The notes under the pieces were generated by a model. It worked only from the letters and a program-made list of their open reading frames with translations. It had not been told where the DNA came from and did not search any database. DNA of 64,000 bases from Ifrita kowaldi. Taxonomy: Eukaryota > Chordata > Aves > Passeriformes > Cinclosomatidae. How positions within the stretch are numbered: position 1 is the first letter of the stretch; every line of letters starts with the position of its first letter. The translations under genes and the position numbers were made by a program. The DNA lies in contig VZRS01014568.1 in the NCBI GenBank assembly GCA_013398055.1, forward strand, positions 397,902-461,901. The letters are read 5' to 3'. Shown here piece by piece: positions 38,791 through 49,440 of this stretch.

Positions 38791-39559
38791 TCTCCGGCTA
38801 GATATGTTAATGTTCCCTTTTAAGAGCTGACATCACTAACTACTGCATAGAGAGGGCTGTTCCACGACACTGACAGTGCAGGTGTGCTGGAGTTCTAACC
38901 AGCATAGACACATCATGCAGGATTCAACATGAGTTGCGGTGCTTTGCAATTATTTCGGTTTGTTTTCATTACATTCTGATTTGATTACTGTCGGGGTTTT
39001 TAACTATGATTTGTTCGAAACAAACCTTTAGTGGCTTCTGTGTATGCAGGTGCTAGACCTGGATTCATTGAGGAGTTAGACATTATCTAATGTTAAGAAA
39101 CAGGAGTTCTGGGTTTTTAAAACATGAAACAGTTTTCTTTTATATCAAATTCTGGGAGGGAGGTGCCAGTAACATGCAGGAGTTAATGTAAGTATGAAAA
39201 AGTGCTTTGAAACTATGACTTCTAAATCTAAGGGCGTGGAAACATCAGGTCAGTGAAATTTCAGCAAGGAAATAAAGAGCAGAAAATTACTAAATAGGTG
39301 ATGTTGTAATAATACTGGGTTTGTGGGTATGACTTTTGGCATATATTTCAAAGTACCATTCATCCTATTCTTCTGTTGAGAAACAAAATGCTCTCATCTA
39401 AAGTTCCTTTTGTATTGGGTTTTCTAAACTAACTTTGAAGCACAGTTCTTGGCCTGTCAAGAGAATGAGATGGGGAAATCTTAGAGGGCTTTTCCGTTTC
39501 CAAATGACATTTTTCAATTACATTTCTTTTCAATTTACTGAATCTACTTTCCTTTTCAG

Positions 39560-39646
39560 AGTCAGTACCGATTTGTATGTGAAGCTATTTTGAAGGTGTA
39601 TGAAGAAGGGTTTATTAAACCTTTACAAGCATCACTGCATAAGTAA
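39560..39646 (+). CDS. PTPN4: PTPN4 window exon 16: Q-loop, C-terminus and stop
   Basis: The last coding exon gives SQYRFVCEAILKVYEEGF followed by IKPLQASLHK and the stop TAA at 39644-39646. SQYRFV contains the Q-loop Gln (about residue 900), which positions water for hydrolysis of the phospho-enzyme. The last helix closes the PTP domain. The last six residues appear to differ from my recollection of the mammalian tail while everything before is nearly invariant, which fits a free, unstructured tail. The acceptor is CCTTTTCAG. Confidence 0.95.
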   Translation, partial: SQYRFVCEAILKVYEEGFIKPLQASLHK

Positions 39647-42600
39647 AGAGCAAAAAACCTATGATATCAATTGAGGAATCCTGTCCTCTATAATGAACTG
39701 GCAACGTTCTTTGTGCCATAATACTGCTTGCAGGAAGTGATAGTGAAGTACAGCAAAGAATTGACAAAGGACTTTGAAAACTTCAGCACTGTTGCACTTT
39801 ACGTTGAAACAAAATCAGTCTCTGAAACTCTTCTAACCTTCATCTGTTTGAAGACTTTATTTTCGTGATTTGCTCCGAACAAACCATAAACTGTAAGAAC
39901 TAATTGTGTTCAGGGTAATCTACGATATTTCATTGTAGTGCCATATACTGCGCTTCTGGTTGAATTGCTACAAACAAGGCTTGGAATTACTTCACCCTGT
40001 TTTACACCCATGTCTCTTAAAATGAAAAACAAATGAAAAACACACTAAGCCATGGTCTTTTTCCAGTGCTAGGTTTATTTACTATGTACAGACTCTCACA
40101 GTTTTGTTTTTTACAACATTAGCAATATTGCCAATACTAGATAGATACACACTGCCTACTGATGCAGCACACTTTGTCCTACACCCTTACTAGAGACCAG
40201 CTGGTTGTTAGAGGAGAGCTGGCGTCTGTTAACCCAGCAGTAGTTGCATAATGCCCACTTACCAGCATCTTGTACAAAATAATAACAATAAAAATTTTAA
40301 AACACCAACATAAAAATAAGCAGCATTTCTTTGACACAACTTGTGTGTCATACACTGGTGTATTCTGATTCATGTGACTTCAGATTATGTGATGGGAACT
40401 AGTGCATGCATTATGTCTTAACCCCTTAAGTGCCTTGAGACTTACAGCGTACATCCAGTGAAAGGCACTCATGATTCCGTGGGGGTGGTATTGTCCTGTC
40501 ATATTTATCTTAATGGGTTCAGATTTTAAAAACGGCCCTTGGTGCTTGGAATGTGTTACCACAAGGGGTCATGGAAATACCATTCCCTCTTTCCTTATAC
40601 AAGTACCTGTGTGCTACTCTTTGTAGCAAAAGCACCTCTGCCAACTTAATGAATGAGCATTGTATGCTGCTGTGTTGTAATTATGTGAAAAATCTGACAC
40701 ATTCCTTCATTCCTTTCAACCAGTAACTTACTAGCATCTTATTATGAAATGCTGGTAGGTCGTTGGAAGCTGATACTTCGTTTTATCCTTTTATTGAGAA
40801 TAGCTGTTTTACTCAATTAGACATAACTCTTTAATAGCACTGATAATTAAGTTGAATTTACAATCAGATGTGATTTAATTCCATTACCTTCTAACTAACT
40901 TGTTCTGTTCTCATAGTTGATTTCAAGCCATGTTCGTACAGGTCTGCCTTTTATTTTCTTTTATTTGTTTGGAGGGGAGAAGGGAGGAGAACACTATGAA
41001 GTTGTCCCAGAACTTAATTTTAATTTCATAATGACCCCAGTCGCCTTCTGTTATGCTTGTGCAAAATTGTTCCAGTTGGTATGGGTTGCTTCTTATTTAA
41101 GTAGGTAGAAGATTTGTAAGAAATGTCTGTCTGATACAGTATCTGAGCTCATTCTAAAGATGCATAAATGTCCCCATTTTTTAATATTTTTCTAGTGTAG
41201 GAGAAACCAAGTCAGAAGCAAGGTACCCAGTGTAATATACCGTAAGAAAAAAACAGTCACTTCTTTGACTGCCCTGTGACAGCATAACTTTGTGCCCTCT
41301 ATTTAAAAGTTTTAATTTATTGTATTGGTTTCCTGAAAATGTTTATCCATTAAATTTTGTTGTAAGCTATATATATAGCATAGAATTAAAATGGAAAGTT
41401 CTATGCTAAATAATTTTTAACTATTGAAGAATTATATTGTATAATATACTGTGTTCTATGGACATTTGAAACAGATCAGCTATGAACTATTAAATGAAAA
41501 GGGATTCAGGCAACATGAAATCCTGGCTTATGACTTAGTAATGAACATGAACCACAATGCCAAATGGAAGATAGAGTTTTAAATATTTTTAGAAAACAAA
41601 ATAATATTAGGAGGGCTGTGGCCCTGTTACTTATATTTCTAGATTTGATGCTTAAGTCAATATTATCCCTCAGTGAAAAATAAATTTTACAAGAATCTCT
41701 GGATCTGAACTGAACTGAAGAAGAGTAATATGGTAGCTTTAATCTCAGTTCTATTTTAAGCCATTTGCAACAAATAAAAATTCTTTTTTATCATTCTTTA
41801 ACTTCCGTGTAATGAGGTTATTAGCTGAGTTGCTGGCTAGTTAGAAGGTTATATTGAACTCAGCACTTAATGTCCAAAAAGTAAAATAATTCATCCATTA
41901 TACTGAAAGAAATTTTCTTCATACTTAAGTTGTAAACAAAAATAGCATTTGCCCTGTTATTCTGAGGGAAATCAGAAATGGAGGTTATAGCAGCATTATA
42001 TCGTGTTGCTTTGTCACATATTTAAATATTCTTATGTAAAATTGCCAAAGCAGTTCGAGTTCAAAAGTCCCATTTATACCACAATTAAGTGTGGGATATG
42101 TATTGGTCATCTGTCATTACTGTTTTGATTACAAACACAGGCAAGAATAATAGGTCTCTTCAAAATTTTCCTGTGCACTGACTTGTAGTTTATTAACTAG
42201 TTGCACTGGGGAAAAAATTGGAACAAAGTACATATTCTTAGTTAATTGGCCAGCAGCAACTCAGTGGCTTTTGGCTTCTTCAAAGCCAGGATAAGGTAAC
42301 CAAAAACTGCGTGGAAAAGAGAATAGCACTGAAGCCTTTCTGCACCATAAGTCAGTCATTTAAATTTTTCTACCTGTTGTGGTATAAATGGCCTTTAAAA
42401 TATTTTTCTATGGCCAAAAAGAGCAAAACTGCTTAATATTTTACTTTGGGTTATGAAGATCTGTATCATCCTTAAGAGTTTTTTAAAGAAGTTTTTGTAT
42501 GTTTCATGCTGTACAAAACATGAATGTATCTTTCAGACATAATGACTTATAGACCTATATGTGATTGGTGTTATGACTGTTGGATTTTATGAATAATTAT

Positions 42601-42710
42601 TTTCATACCATTTGATTAGGAAAAATGTTGGGTGGGTGTGGGAAAGAGTATGTTTGTAACACTTCCATGATACAAATCCAGTTAAGAAAAAAAAAAAAAG
42701 TAGTGTTCAT

Positions 42711-42718
42711 TGTAAATA
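42711..42718 (+). promoter_or_regulatory. Pumilio-binding element in the 3' UTR
   Basis: TGTAAATA fits the UGUANAUA Pumilio consensus exactly. A second copy lies at 45375-45382. In mRNAs these sites recruit PUM proteins that lower stability or translation. They matter only if the long 3' UTR isoform is made. Confidence 0.35.
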
Positions 42719-44270
42719 AGAGCAATATTATTACAATTTTGTGCCAATGTAAAATGTTAAGACTTTTGTTTTTACTTTTAGGTTCAGATTGAAAACTACC
42801 ATTACCATCTCTTGCTTAAAATGGATCTGAAGGGGTTTTTTTAGTAGAAAGACATGGGGCTCTAGTGGGGGCTTTAAGTGTTTTTGAGAGCTTTTTTTGT
42901 TTTTGCTAAATATGAAATAAGATGCAGGTATTGTTTAATAAACCACCTACAGATTGTCAGCCAGTCCACTTTGAGAAATACTGCATTAAATATCCCACAT
43001 AACTGAGAACTAAAAAGTTCATTTATCCTGAATTTTGAAGCATTTGGTATTTTCAGTCACTTGTAGGTCTTAAGCAGTAAAATACTGCTTTTATGCATTT
43101 TATTTTTATCCATTCTCTCCCAGTTATGGAAAAGAGAACGCCTGATTTTTTTCTCACTAGATTTAATGCTAGCTGACATTTCTTCCATGTTTCTCTGTTA
43201 AATCTCGAAAGCTTATACACCATATAGATAAAGCAATAACACTTCTTCTAGAATATTTGATTACAGTCTGGCACACCATCTATTAAAGAAAGGGTGAGAA
43301 AGCAGTTGGGACATTAAGGAACATGAGGAGTTTGTTATAGAACTTGTGTAGCTGGCAACTTTCCGTGGAGACCTTCCAAAAAGCTTTGTGGTACCCATGG
43401 AAGGGCCAAAATGCAGCAGATGTGCTGCAGTTGTGCTGCCCAGGGAAACGGGAAGAAGGGAAGGTCTGGCATAGAGATGTTGGAGCTCCAAGTATGCTGT
43501 GGAGCTGAATTACGTGATATTTTTATGCTTATGCAGTGTGTGTGCAGGTGTGTGGGTGATGTTTGATGGCTCAGGGAATTAGCATGAGCATGAAAAGCTC
43601 TACAGATCCATCAATTTCCAAGCAAAAGCAGGTTGTCCAGTACATATGCTGTAGTGTTGACTGTAGAGCCACTATGCAGGCAATCAGCAAGCCCCTCAGC
43701 CCTGAGGATAAAGGGAGTGATTTGATTATGGTCCACATGAAAATTTCGCATATTTGGACTTCCACCAGGGATAGGAATGGTGTCCTCTAATGTTAGTTGC
43801 AGTCTTTTTGTAGCTTACATCTCAGGTCCCCAGTTAGCTGGGTTGGGTGTATTTGCCAATTTGAGTACCCATCTTTTGTCTTGAGACTGAAGAAGTTCTT
43901 TCCCATTGCTACTTCTAGTGCTAGGATCCAGTATTAAGATCTGGTACAAAAATATTCATTGATTAACTGTGGATCTTGCATGAATGTGCAGGGATTTATA
44001 ATTAGTGGTGATTAAGAAGCTGTTAGAAGGAGGAAATGGTTGGTTTGTTTCAGTATAACTGTTCTGTCCGTCTCTGTTATCCCACTGCACTTAGACATTG
44101 AAACTCACTTGTTTGTTTAGAAGTCTGCAAGGAAGGCCAGTTCCTTGTCACTGGATTTTACCTCTGTGCTTGTTACTCCCACAAGTGTCTATCTTTTCAT
44201 AGGGCTTCTACAAGTTTTGATCTGGTGCATAAGCTGTAAGCTCTGGCTGTTGGCTTTGGTGTATTTTTCT

Positions 44271-44286
44271 CATTGAGATCTCAATG
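44271..44286. repeat. perfect 16-bp palindrome
   Basis: CATTGAGATCTCAATG equals its own reverse complement. It lies in the candidate PTPN4 3' UTR. In RNA it could dimerise or fold only weakly because it has no loop. Confidence 0.6.
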
Positions 44287-45374
44287 GTATTAAAGGAGAG
44301 ATAAATGACTTACTTTAAAAAAATAGTGAAATATTCAATTTTAAAAATTTGGACATTTTGATTAGTAGCCTCATTTAAAAAAAACACTAAAATATCTGAT
44401 TCTAGTCTGCTGTAGCATGAACTATGGGTCACGGACTGGCTGGTAGCTTGTTGGTTGTGGTGTTTCATATTTAGCAAGCTTACACATTTTAAAGGATAAT
44501 TTTTTTCAAAGTGTTTTGATGTTTAAATAGTAGCACTTTATCTCATGCTTACTACTGACTGAACTATTGGACAAAATAAATTGGGTTTGGAGAGAGATGC
44601 TTAATGGGTTTCTGTACAGAGATGATTCGGATTACACCCTGGTATGAATGCTTTCTGTTGTTCCGGCCATTTGTTGTTGATTGTTCTGTGTTTCTAAGGG
44701 ATTTTCAGAAAACAGATATTAATAAGATAATTCTATCATCTCAATTTTCCTGTCTTAAAATGAATATGAAGCCTGCATTTGGGGGGAAAAAACACAAAAA
44801 AAAAGGAAAAAAAAAGGTGCAAATAGAAACTTACAGGGTACTTGTAAATTTATCTCTGTGATCTCTCTCAGCTAGCTGCAAATGAGCTATGTTTACTGTA
44901 AATGTTTCTGCTAAGCATTATTTTTAACAATAGATCAATTACCTGGAAATCAGTATTCTTTTTTTTTTTTTACTTAACTTATTTGAATTTTGGTAACTAA
45001 AGATAATGCACAACAAAGTTTAAGGAAGTTGTCACCCTTTTGCACCTAGGCCAGGGGCCTGAGACATGAGTGAAAGGGTTAAACAGTTTACGTTAAGATA
45101 TTTTGTTCTTTAACTAGAATATATCCACAAGGACTAGACTTTAAATGATCCAGTGCAATTATCTCAGTACGTTGGGGCACCACAGTAACAACCCATAATA
45201 ATCCTACAGGAAAATTAAGGTAAGAGAGTGAAGGTTTTGTCTTATCCAGTGTATCCAGATTTGTTTTCCATTTGGTTTGCTTCATTTACCAGTGATCCCA
45301 TTTTAACCAATCAGTTTGGCAGGGCTGTTTGTGTAAGGTTGGGGTTTTTTTTCTGTAACAGGTGCTATACTATG

Positions 45375-45382
45375 TGTAAATA
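45375..45382 (+). promoter_or_regulatory. second Pumilio-binding element in the 3' UTR
   Basis: An exact TGTAAATA copy, 2.7 kb downstream of the one at 42711. Such short motifs also arise by chance in AT-rich DNA, so the pair is suggestive only. Confidence 0.3.
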
Positions 45383-46116
45383 CAAAGGGGAAGAGTATTA
45401 TTTAGATCATTATTAACAATCAGATGGTGGCAATATTTTTGCCGGTTACTTCTGGTAATTAATTTGCATTTCCAGCTGTGGCTTTCAGTTGTCAAATTTC
45501 ATCTTGGTTTCATACTGCTGAATGATGGACTGCAAGTGTGGAGTAAATCATCTCAGAGTTAAACAGCTCTTTTGTTGTTTTGACTAATTCTTGTGTATCT
45601 TTATTAATATTGGGGGGATGCAAAGGCTCTTCCCATAAATAGACTTCTGCCTATAAATTTGTTTAAAAGCACATGAGGGGGAGGAAAAAAAAACAAACCA
45701 ACAACCTAAATGCTCCATCTTGGCTAAGCAGCCAGGACGGTTGATGGAAGACAATGGAAACTTGAAATTGGTCAACACTGGACAATGTGAAAATAAATTC
45801 AGCTTTTGTCACTGCAGCTACTGTATGCTTTAAAGGGCCTTATGTATTTGTCCTCATTTTGATAAAATGAAATTTCTTGCCATTAAAATTATACACTAAC
45901 TTCTACCGAAAACCAGCAGTTCCCAGGATAAATATGCTAACTAACATTTAACAAGTCTTGTTTTAGTCTTAAGTAAAATTTCATTCTATTATGTGAAAAA
46001 ATGCTGTTATGCATATTTTGTGGATATATTTAATTTCAGTTGACAAATAGTTGTCTAGGTACAGACTTGAAAATATATATATAGTTTACTTGTGGATCTT
46101 AATTGTTTAATTGCAA

Positions 46117-46122
46117 AATAAA
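46117..46122 (+). terminator. distal poly(A) signal of PTPN4
   Basis: This is a canonical AATAAA followed at 10-35 nt by a GT-containing and then strongly T-rich tract (a 13-T run near 46149-46161). That is the expected arrangement of a cleavage site near 46135-46145 with its U-rich downstream element. It is the last such signal before the intergenic interval. It is a pattern call without transcript support. Confidence 0.5.
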
Positions 46123-46140
46123 GATGTGCTTTAGTAATTT

Positions 46141-48329
46141 AAAGTTTAATTTTTTTTTTTTGCTATTTTCTTGCTACTGTACACATGGTTTTGCTGTGCC
46201 ACATTTACATGTGTCCAATGCCAGATAATGGTCACCTTGTATTTTCCTTGTTGACATTGTATGACATAAATACACCCCTATGGATTGTGCACTAGAAGAG
46301 GATGCTAAATTATCAGGAATTAAATTGCTTGGTGAAAGCATCAGCCCAAGTTTTTGCCTGAAAATATTTAAATACTGCAAGATTTGGTATAATGGAATAA
46401 TAACTTTTAAATTGTCTTTTTTACAGTGAGTGTGTTGGAGATGCTGTTCAGTAGAGATTATAATCTGATCAAAAAGATGAGGGTATGATAAACACTGATG
46501 TGAAGAACAAAAATTCCAGATGGAAGCTTGTGATGAAATGCTTGCTGCCAAAAAGTGAGGGGACGTTCAAAACAAAAGTGGGTAAAGATGATGAAAGGAC
46601 TTAGAAGGCAAGACAAAAATCTGAGGAGGGATGAGAGTCTGAGACCCCCATATGTTCTTAATTCCACTAATACAGGACTTTAAAGTGAGGACAAGGTGTT
46701 TGGATTTGGAGTACAAAAAGATGAACTAGTGGGAAAGCACTTGAAGGAGAAAAACAGACATAAGAAGAGGCATTCCAGTAGGAGAAGATTTGTTTAAACT
46801 GGAATAGGAAGACTGGGTGTAAGACGAGTGACAGATAACACAGTTGAATGAGTACATACTTGGACTGTATCTGAGTAGCAAATAGTGAGGAAAGAGTAGA
46901 GTGTAATTACAGGAAGAGTAGCAAGAGGGTGGTGTGAAGTAGAAATTGCAAAAATGAGCAACTAAGTTTTTGTGTCACTGAAGCTACAGGAAGGAAATAA
47001 TCTTGGTGCCAGCATGGGAGCTTGTGAAGGACAATGGGAGTGGAAAGAAGCTCAATTTGAGGAATAGTTGAAGATGGTTAGAAAAATTAGGGACAATGTC
47101 CAAGAATCAGGGAATTCTCCAGAATTCTTTGTCTTATAGGAGAATGTGAATTGGTGTAGACTTAATAGCAAGGAGACTCCCATTTACCTGACAGATCTCC
47201 ACTACAAACTAAGCATCTTTGATATGCAAACGATTGGTTAGTTGATCTGCAGAGATCTGAGAATCATCAGGTACCTGCAAACCCTCAAGATAAATTATTT
47301 TTCCACATTAAATATAGTAAGATTTTGTATGGTTTCTTTGGGAACTTTATTGCAAGCTCCCACAGGTATTTCATGAGAGGCTTCTGAGAGCAAGCATAGT
47401 CCCTGCTCCTCTGATAAAAAGTATCTGAATTCTTCCCCGTTTTGTGATTCACCTTTCTGAATAAATAGCGTGAATCTCACCTTTCCTCAAAGCTCGCCCT
47501 GCTCCTCCCAGCGGCAGGAGAGTGCTCTGTTGTCAACACAGACATTTAGTAAAATCAGCCTGTTGCTTCGTCAGCAACTACTGGGCAATTACCTGGCAGC
47601 TTTTTAATTTTTCCCCCCATTTCAGTAAATGACATCAAGGTAACTCGATATATATTGAGGCATTGGAGCTGAGCTATTAGTTGTGGGTTTCATTATGCCA
47701 GTTCCTCTGCCTGCCAGGGACTGACCGGGTGTCTCAGCCCGCGACTCAGAGCTGAGCATAGAAAATGCTGTGTTATCTTTAGCCCAAGTATCTGCTTTCC
47801 CAGACTATTAGATAGGCTGGATTCCCAGTTATCCTGGGATTTTGAAGGAGTCTGGAGCTCCTTTACTCAGAGCTTTGTCACTCTTAGCTGGCACTACGCA
47901 CGGAGAATTTATATTGCCATTCCTGAGGTTTTTTTGAGGTTTTCCTCAAATACTGGCTTGGACACAAATATTTATGTAATAATAAAAAAAAACCAAACAA
48001 AAAACAAACAAACAAACAAAACTACAAAAACCCCCACAGTGAAGTGCCGCCCTCTGTAATTGCTGCCAAGGAGCGGGGCTTGTCCCCCGGGGCTGGAGTA
48101 ACACGTGAGAAAAGAGATGGAAGCGCGGAGCACCGGCACAGGCTGCGCATCTGGGTTTGAAGGACTTCAAAATACAAACTGCATTTTGTAGTCGCAGCCT
48201 TATTTCAGTGTATAAATACTAAGTGTTCGTTTGTAGACGGCTCTGCTTTATTTAATACACTGCTACTGCTGCTCTTTCAGACAGTGTTTAAAGATAAGAT
48301 TTTCTTATAAACTTAATGGTTTAAGCGCG
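46141..48329. other. PTPN4-EPB41L5 intergenic interval
   Basis: The left part (about 46440-47150) is markedly purine-rich on the plus strand and resembles a diverged repeat that I cannot name. From 47620 to 47900 the sequence is more balanced and may be promoter-proximal regulatory DNA. An A/C-rich low-complexity tract lies at 47981-48030. No gene was recognised. Confidence 0.6.
47981..48030. repeat. A-rich (CAAA)n low-complexity tract
   Basis: The tract consists of an A-run followed by repeated CAAA units, ending shortly before the CpG island. It is a simple repeat and could be the decayed tail of a minus-strand or plus-strand retroelement. Confidence 0.8.
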
Positions 48330-48890
48330 CGTTTGCCTGAAGGTTCCAGTTCCCGCTGGGCAGCCGAGGACTGGTCACAGTCCTGGCCGAACCGCTGAGA
48401 GGAAACCTCCACGCCGCATTAGCAAAAACTCCACAACTTCTGGGAAATAATCTGAAACACGTCCTGAAGGCTCAATCCCCAGGAGTGCCCCATCGCCCCC
48501 ACTCCCCGCCGCGGCNGGCCGCGGGGCCGGGGCGTTATGTAAGGGCAGGGGCGCAGCGGTGGGGGTCGGAGCGGGCGGGGAAGGCGCCGGGCGGGGCCGG
48601 GTCTCGGCTGGGGTCGATCCGCGGGTTCCAGGCTGACGCCCCGCACAGCTCCGGCTGTTTGCCGGGCGGCGCGACGGGAAGCGCCGTGTCCGAGGGGCTC
48701 TGCCGGTCCTGGTAGAGCCATTCCTGCACGGAAAGCTGTGAGCGCGGCTCTGGAGCGGGAAGGGTCGCTTATCGCTTGTTTTCGATGGGAGAGGTGGAGT
48801 GTGTGAGCCAGGGAAGGAGCCGGTGGTATGCACTGCTTAGTTGCTTCCCAGCTGTGGAAGATCACCGTCTTGGAGAAGCGCGCGATGGCG
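48330..48890. promoter_or_regulatory. EPB41L5: CpG-island promoter of EPB41L5
   Basis: This is a sharply GC-rich and CpG-rich block in otherwise AT-rich DNA, ending about 370 nt upstream of the EPB41L5 start codon. It contains two Sp1-type GC boxes (around 48571-48580 and 48589-48597) and many CGCG and GGCGC words, with no TATA box at a sensible place. The untranslated first exon of EPB41L5 and its donor should lie here or just downstream, but I could not fix either. Open frames through the block, some crossing the N at 48516, are a by-product of the scarcity of stop codons in GC-rich DNA. Confidence 0.8.
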
Positions 48891-49255
48891 TTTGTATTAA
48901 TGAAAGATTGCAGAGAGTAGTAGGCGATCTGCACGGTCGCTGTTTTTTTTCCTTAAACGTACTTTTATGTAGTCCCAAAAAAGTCACCCAACCACCGCTA
49001 AAACTCTGAGCTGGGGTTTTTTTCAAAGGCTTTCACAGCCAAAGACTGTGGGTGTTTAAATCAAAGTGAAAATCTTTTTGACTCTTTGACACTTCTTTAT
49101 CAAAGTCTGGGATTTTCTAAGAACTTTATTCCAGGTTGTTTTCTTTTTTTTTTTTCTTGGTTGTGTATACGGGGTTTTTTTTCGTTCGTTTGTTTTGTTG
49201 GGGTTTTTTTCTGTAAAAAACTTAAGTTGTTCCTTTTCTCTCTTGAATTCTGTAG

Positions 49256-49440
49256 CAAAGATGCTGAGCTTTTTCCGCCGCACGCTGGGACGCCGGTCCA
49301 TGCGTAAGCATGCGGAGAAGGAAAGGTTGAGAGAGGCCCAAAGGGCTGCCACCCACATCCCTGCAGCTGGGGATGCCAAATCCATCATTACCTGCCGAGT
49401 AGCGCTGCTGGACGGGACAGATGTCAGCGTGGATTTACCG
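49256..49440 (+). CDS. EPB41L5: EPB41L5 first coding exon (start codon)
   Basis: The acceptor is ATTCTGTAG at 49247-49255, behind an unusually long T-rich tract. The ATG at 49261 lies five bases into the exon, with A at -3. The 60 codons read MLSFFRRTLGRRSMRKHAEK, then ERLREAQRAATHIPAAGD, then AKSIITCRVALLDGTDVSVD and LP. The first 27 residues are strongly basic, typical of this family. SIITCRVALLDGTD begins the ubiquitin-like F1 lobe of the FERM domain. The donor is CCG|GTACGA, which lacks A at +4 and T at +6 but keeps G at +5. The open frame upstream of the ATG is intronic T-rich sequence. This start matches the known protein start. Confidence 0.95.

Larger units (their letters stand above)
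37060..39559 (+). other. last PTPN4 intron, 2.5 kb
   Basis: Mostly AT-rich. Its notable content is a CpG-dense patch at about 38621-38780 with a strong CTCF-type motif (listed separately). An A-run lies at about 37868-37886. Confidence 0.6.
4206..46140 (+). other. PTPN4: PTPN4 gene, 3' part (16 coding exons plus 3' UTR)
   Basis: This is the gene span for the non-receptor protein tyrosine phosphatase PTPN4 (PTP-MEG1), a cytosolic and membrane-associated enzyme that removes phosphate from tyrosine. The family is known to use its PDZ domain to bind C-terminal tails of partners such as glutamate receptor subunits and MAPK12, and its FERM domain to reach the membrane cortex. The window holds 16 exons totalling 1962 nt (654 codons with the stop). 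All junctions keep frame and all introns are GT-AG. Counting back from the stop and assuming 926 residues in total, the fragment covers about residues 274-926. Exons for the start codon and the first two FERM lobes lie upstream of the window. The right end of the span is my choice of the most distal plausible poly(A) site. The identification rests on recognising long stretches of the protein and is very secure. Confidence 0.95.
39647..46140 (+). other. PTPN4: candidate PTPN4 3' UTR (about 6.5 kb)
   Basis: This is AT-rich sequence after the PTPN4 stop without coding exons or recognisable CR1 copies. It holds seven AATAAA hexamers that I located: 40287, 41679, 41773, 42937, 44575, 45792 and 46117. 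It also holds many ATTTA pentamers and two exact Pumilio-type elements TGTAAATA (42711-42718 and 45375-45382). A long 3' UTR fits what I recall of mammalian PTPN4. The extent is inferred; shorter isoforms ending at earlier signals are likely. Open frames in the interval are short and show no known protein. Confidence 0.6.

Noticed and set aside
48040..48060. Third CTCF-like word (minus strand CAGAGGGCGGC) just before the CpG island
   Set aside because: Only the central part of the motif matches; the CC-A part of the consensus is absent. Too weak to list, though it has the same orientation as the motif at 51347.
48375..48934. Minus-strand open frames of 152 and 171 codons and a plus-strand frame across the CpG island
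   Set aside because: GC-rich DNA has few stop codons. The frames cross the N, are low-complexity Pro/Arg/Ala sequences and match no known protein; the island is better read as the EPB41L5 promoter.
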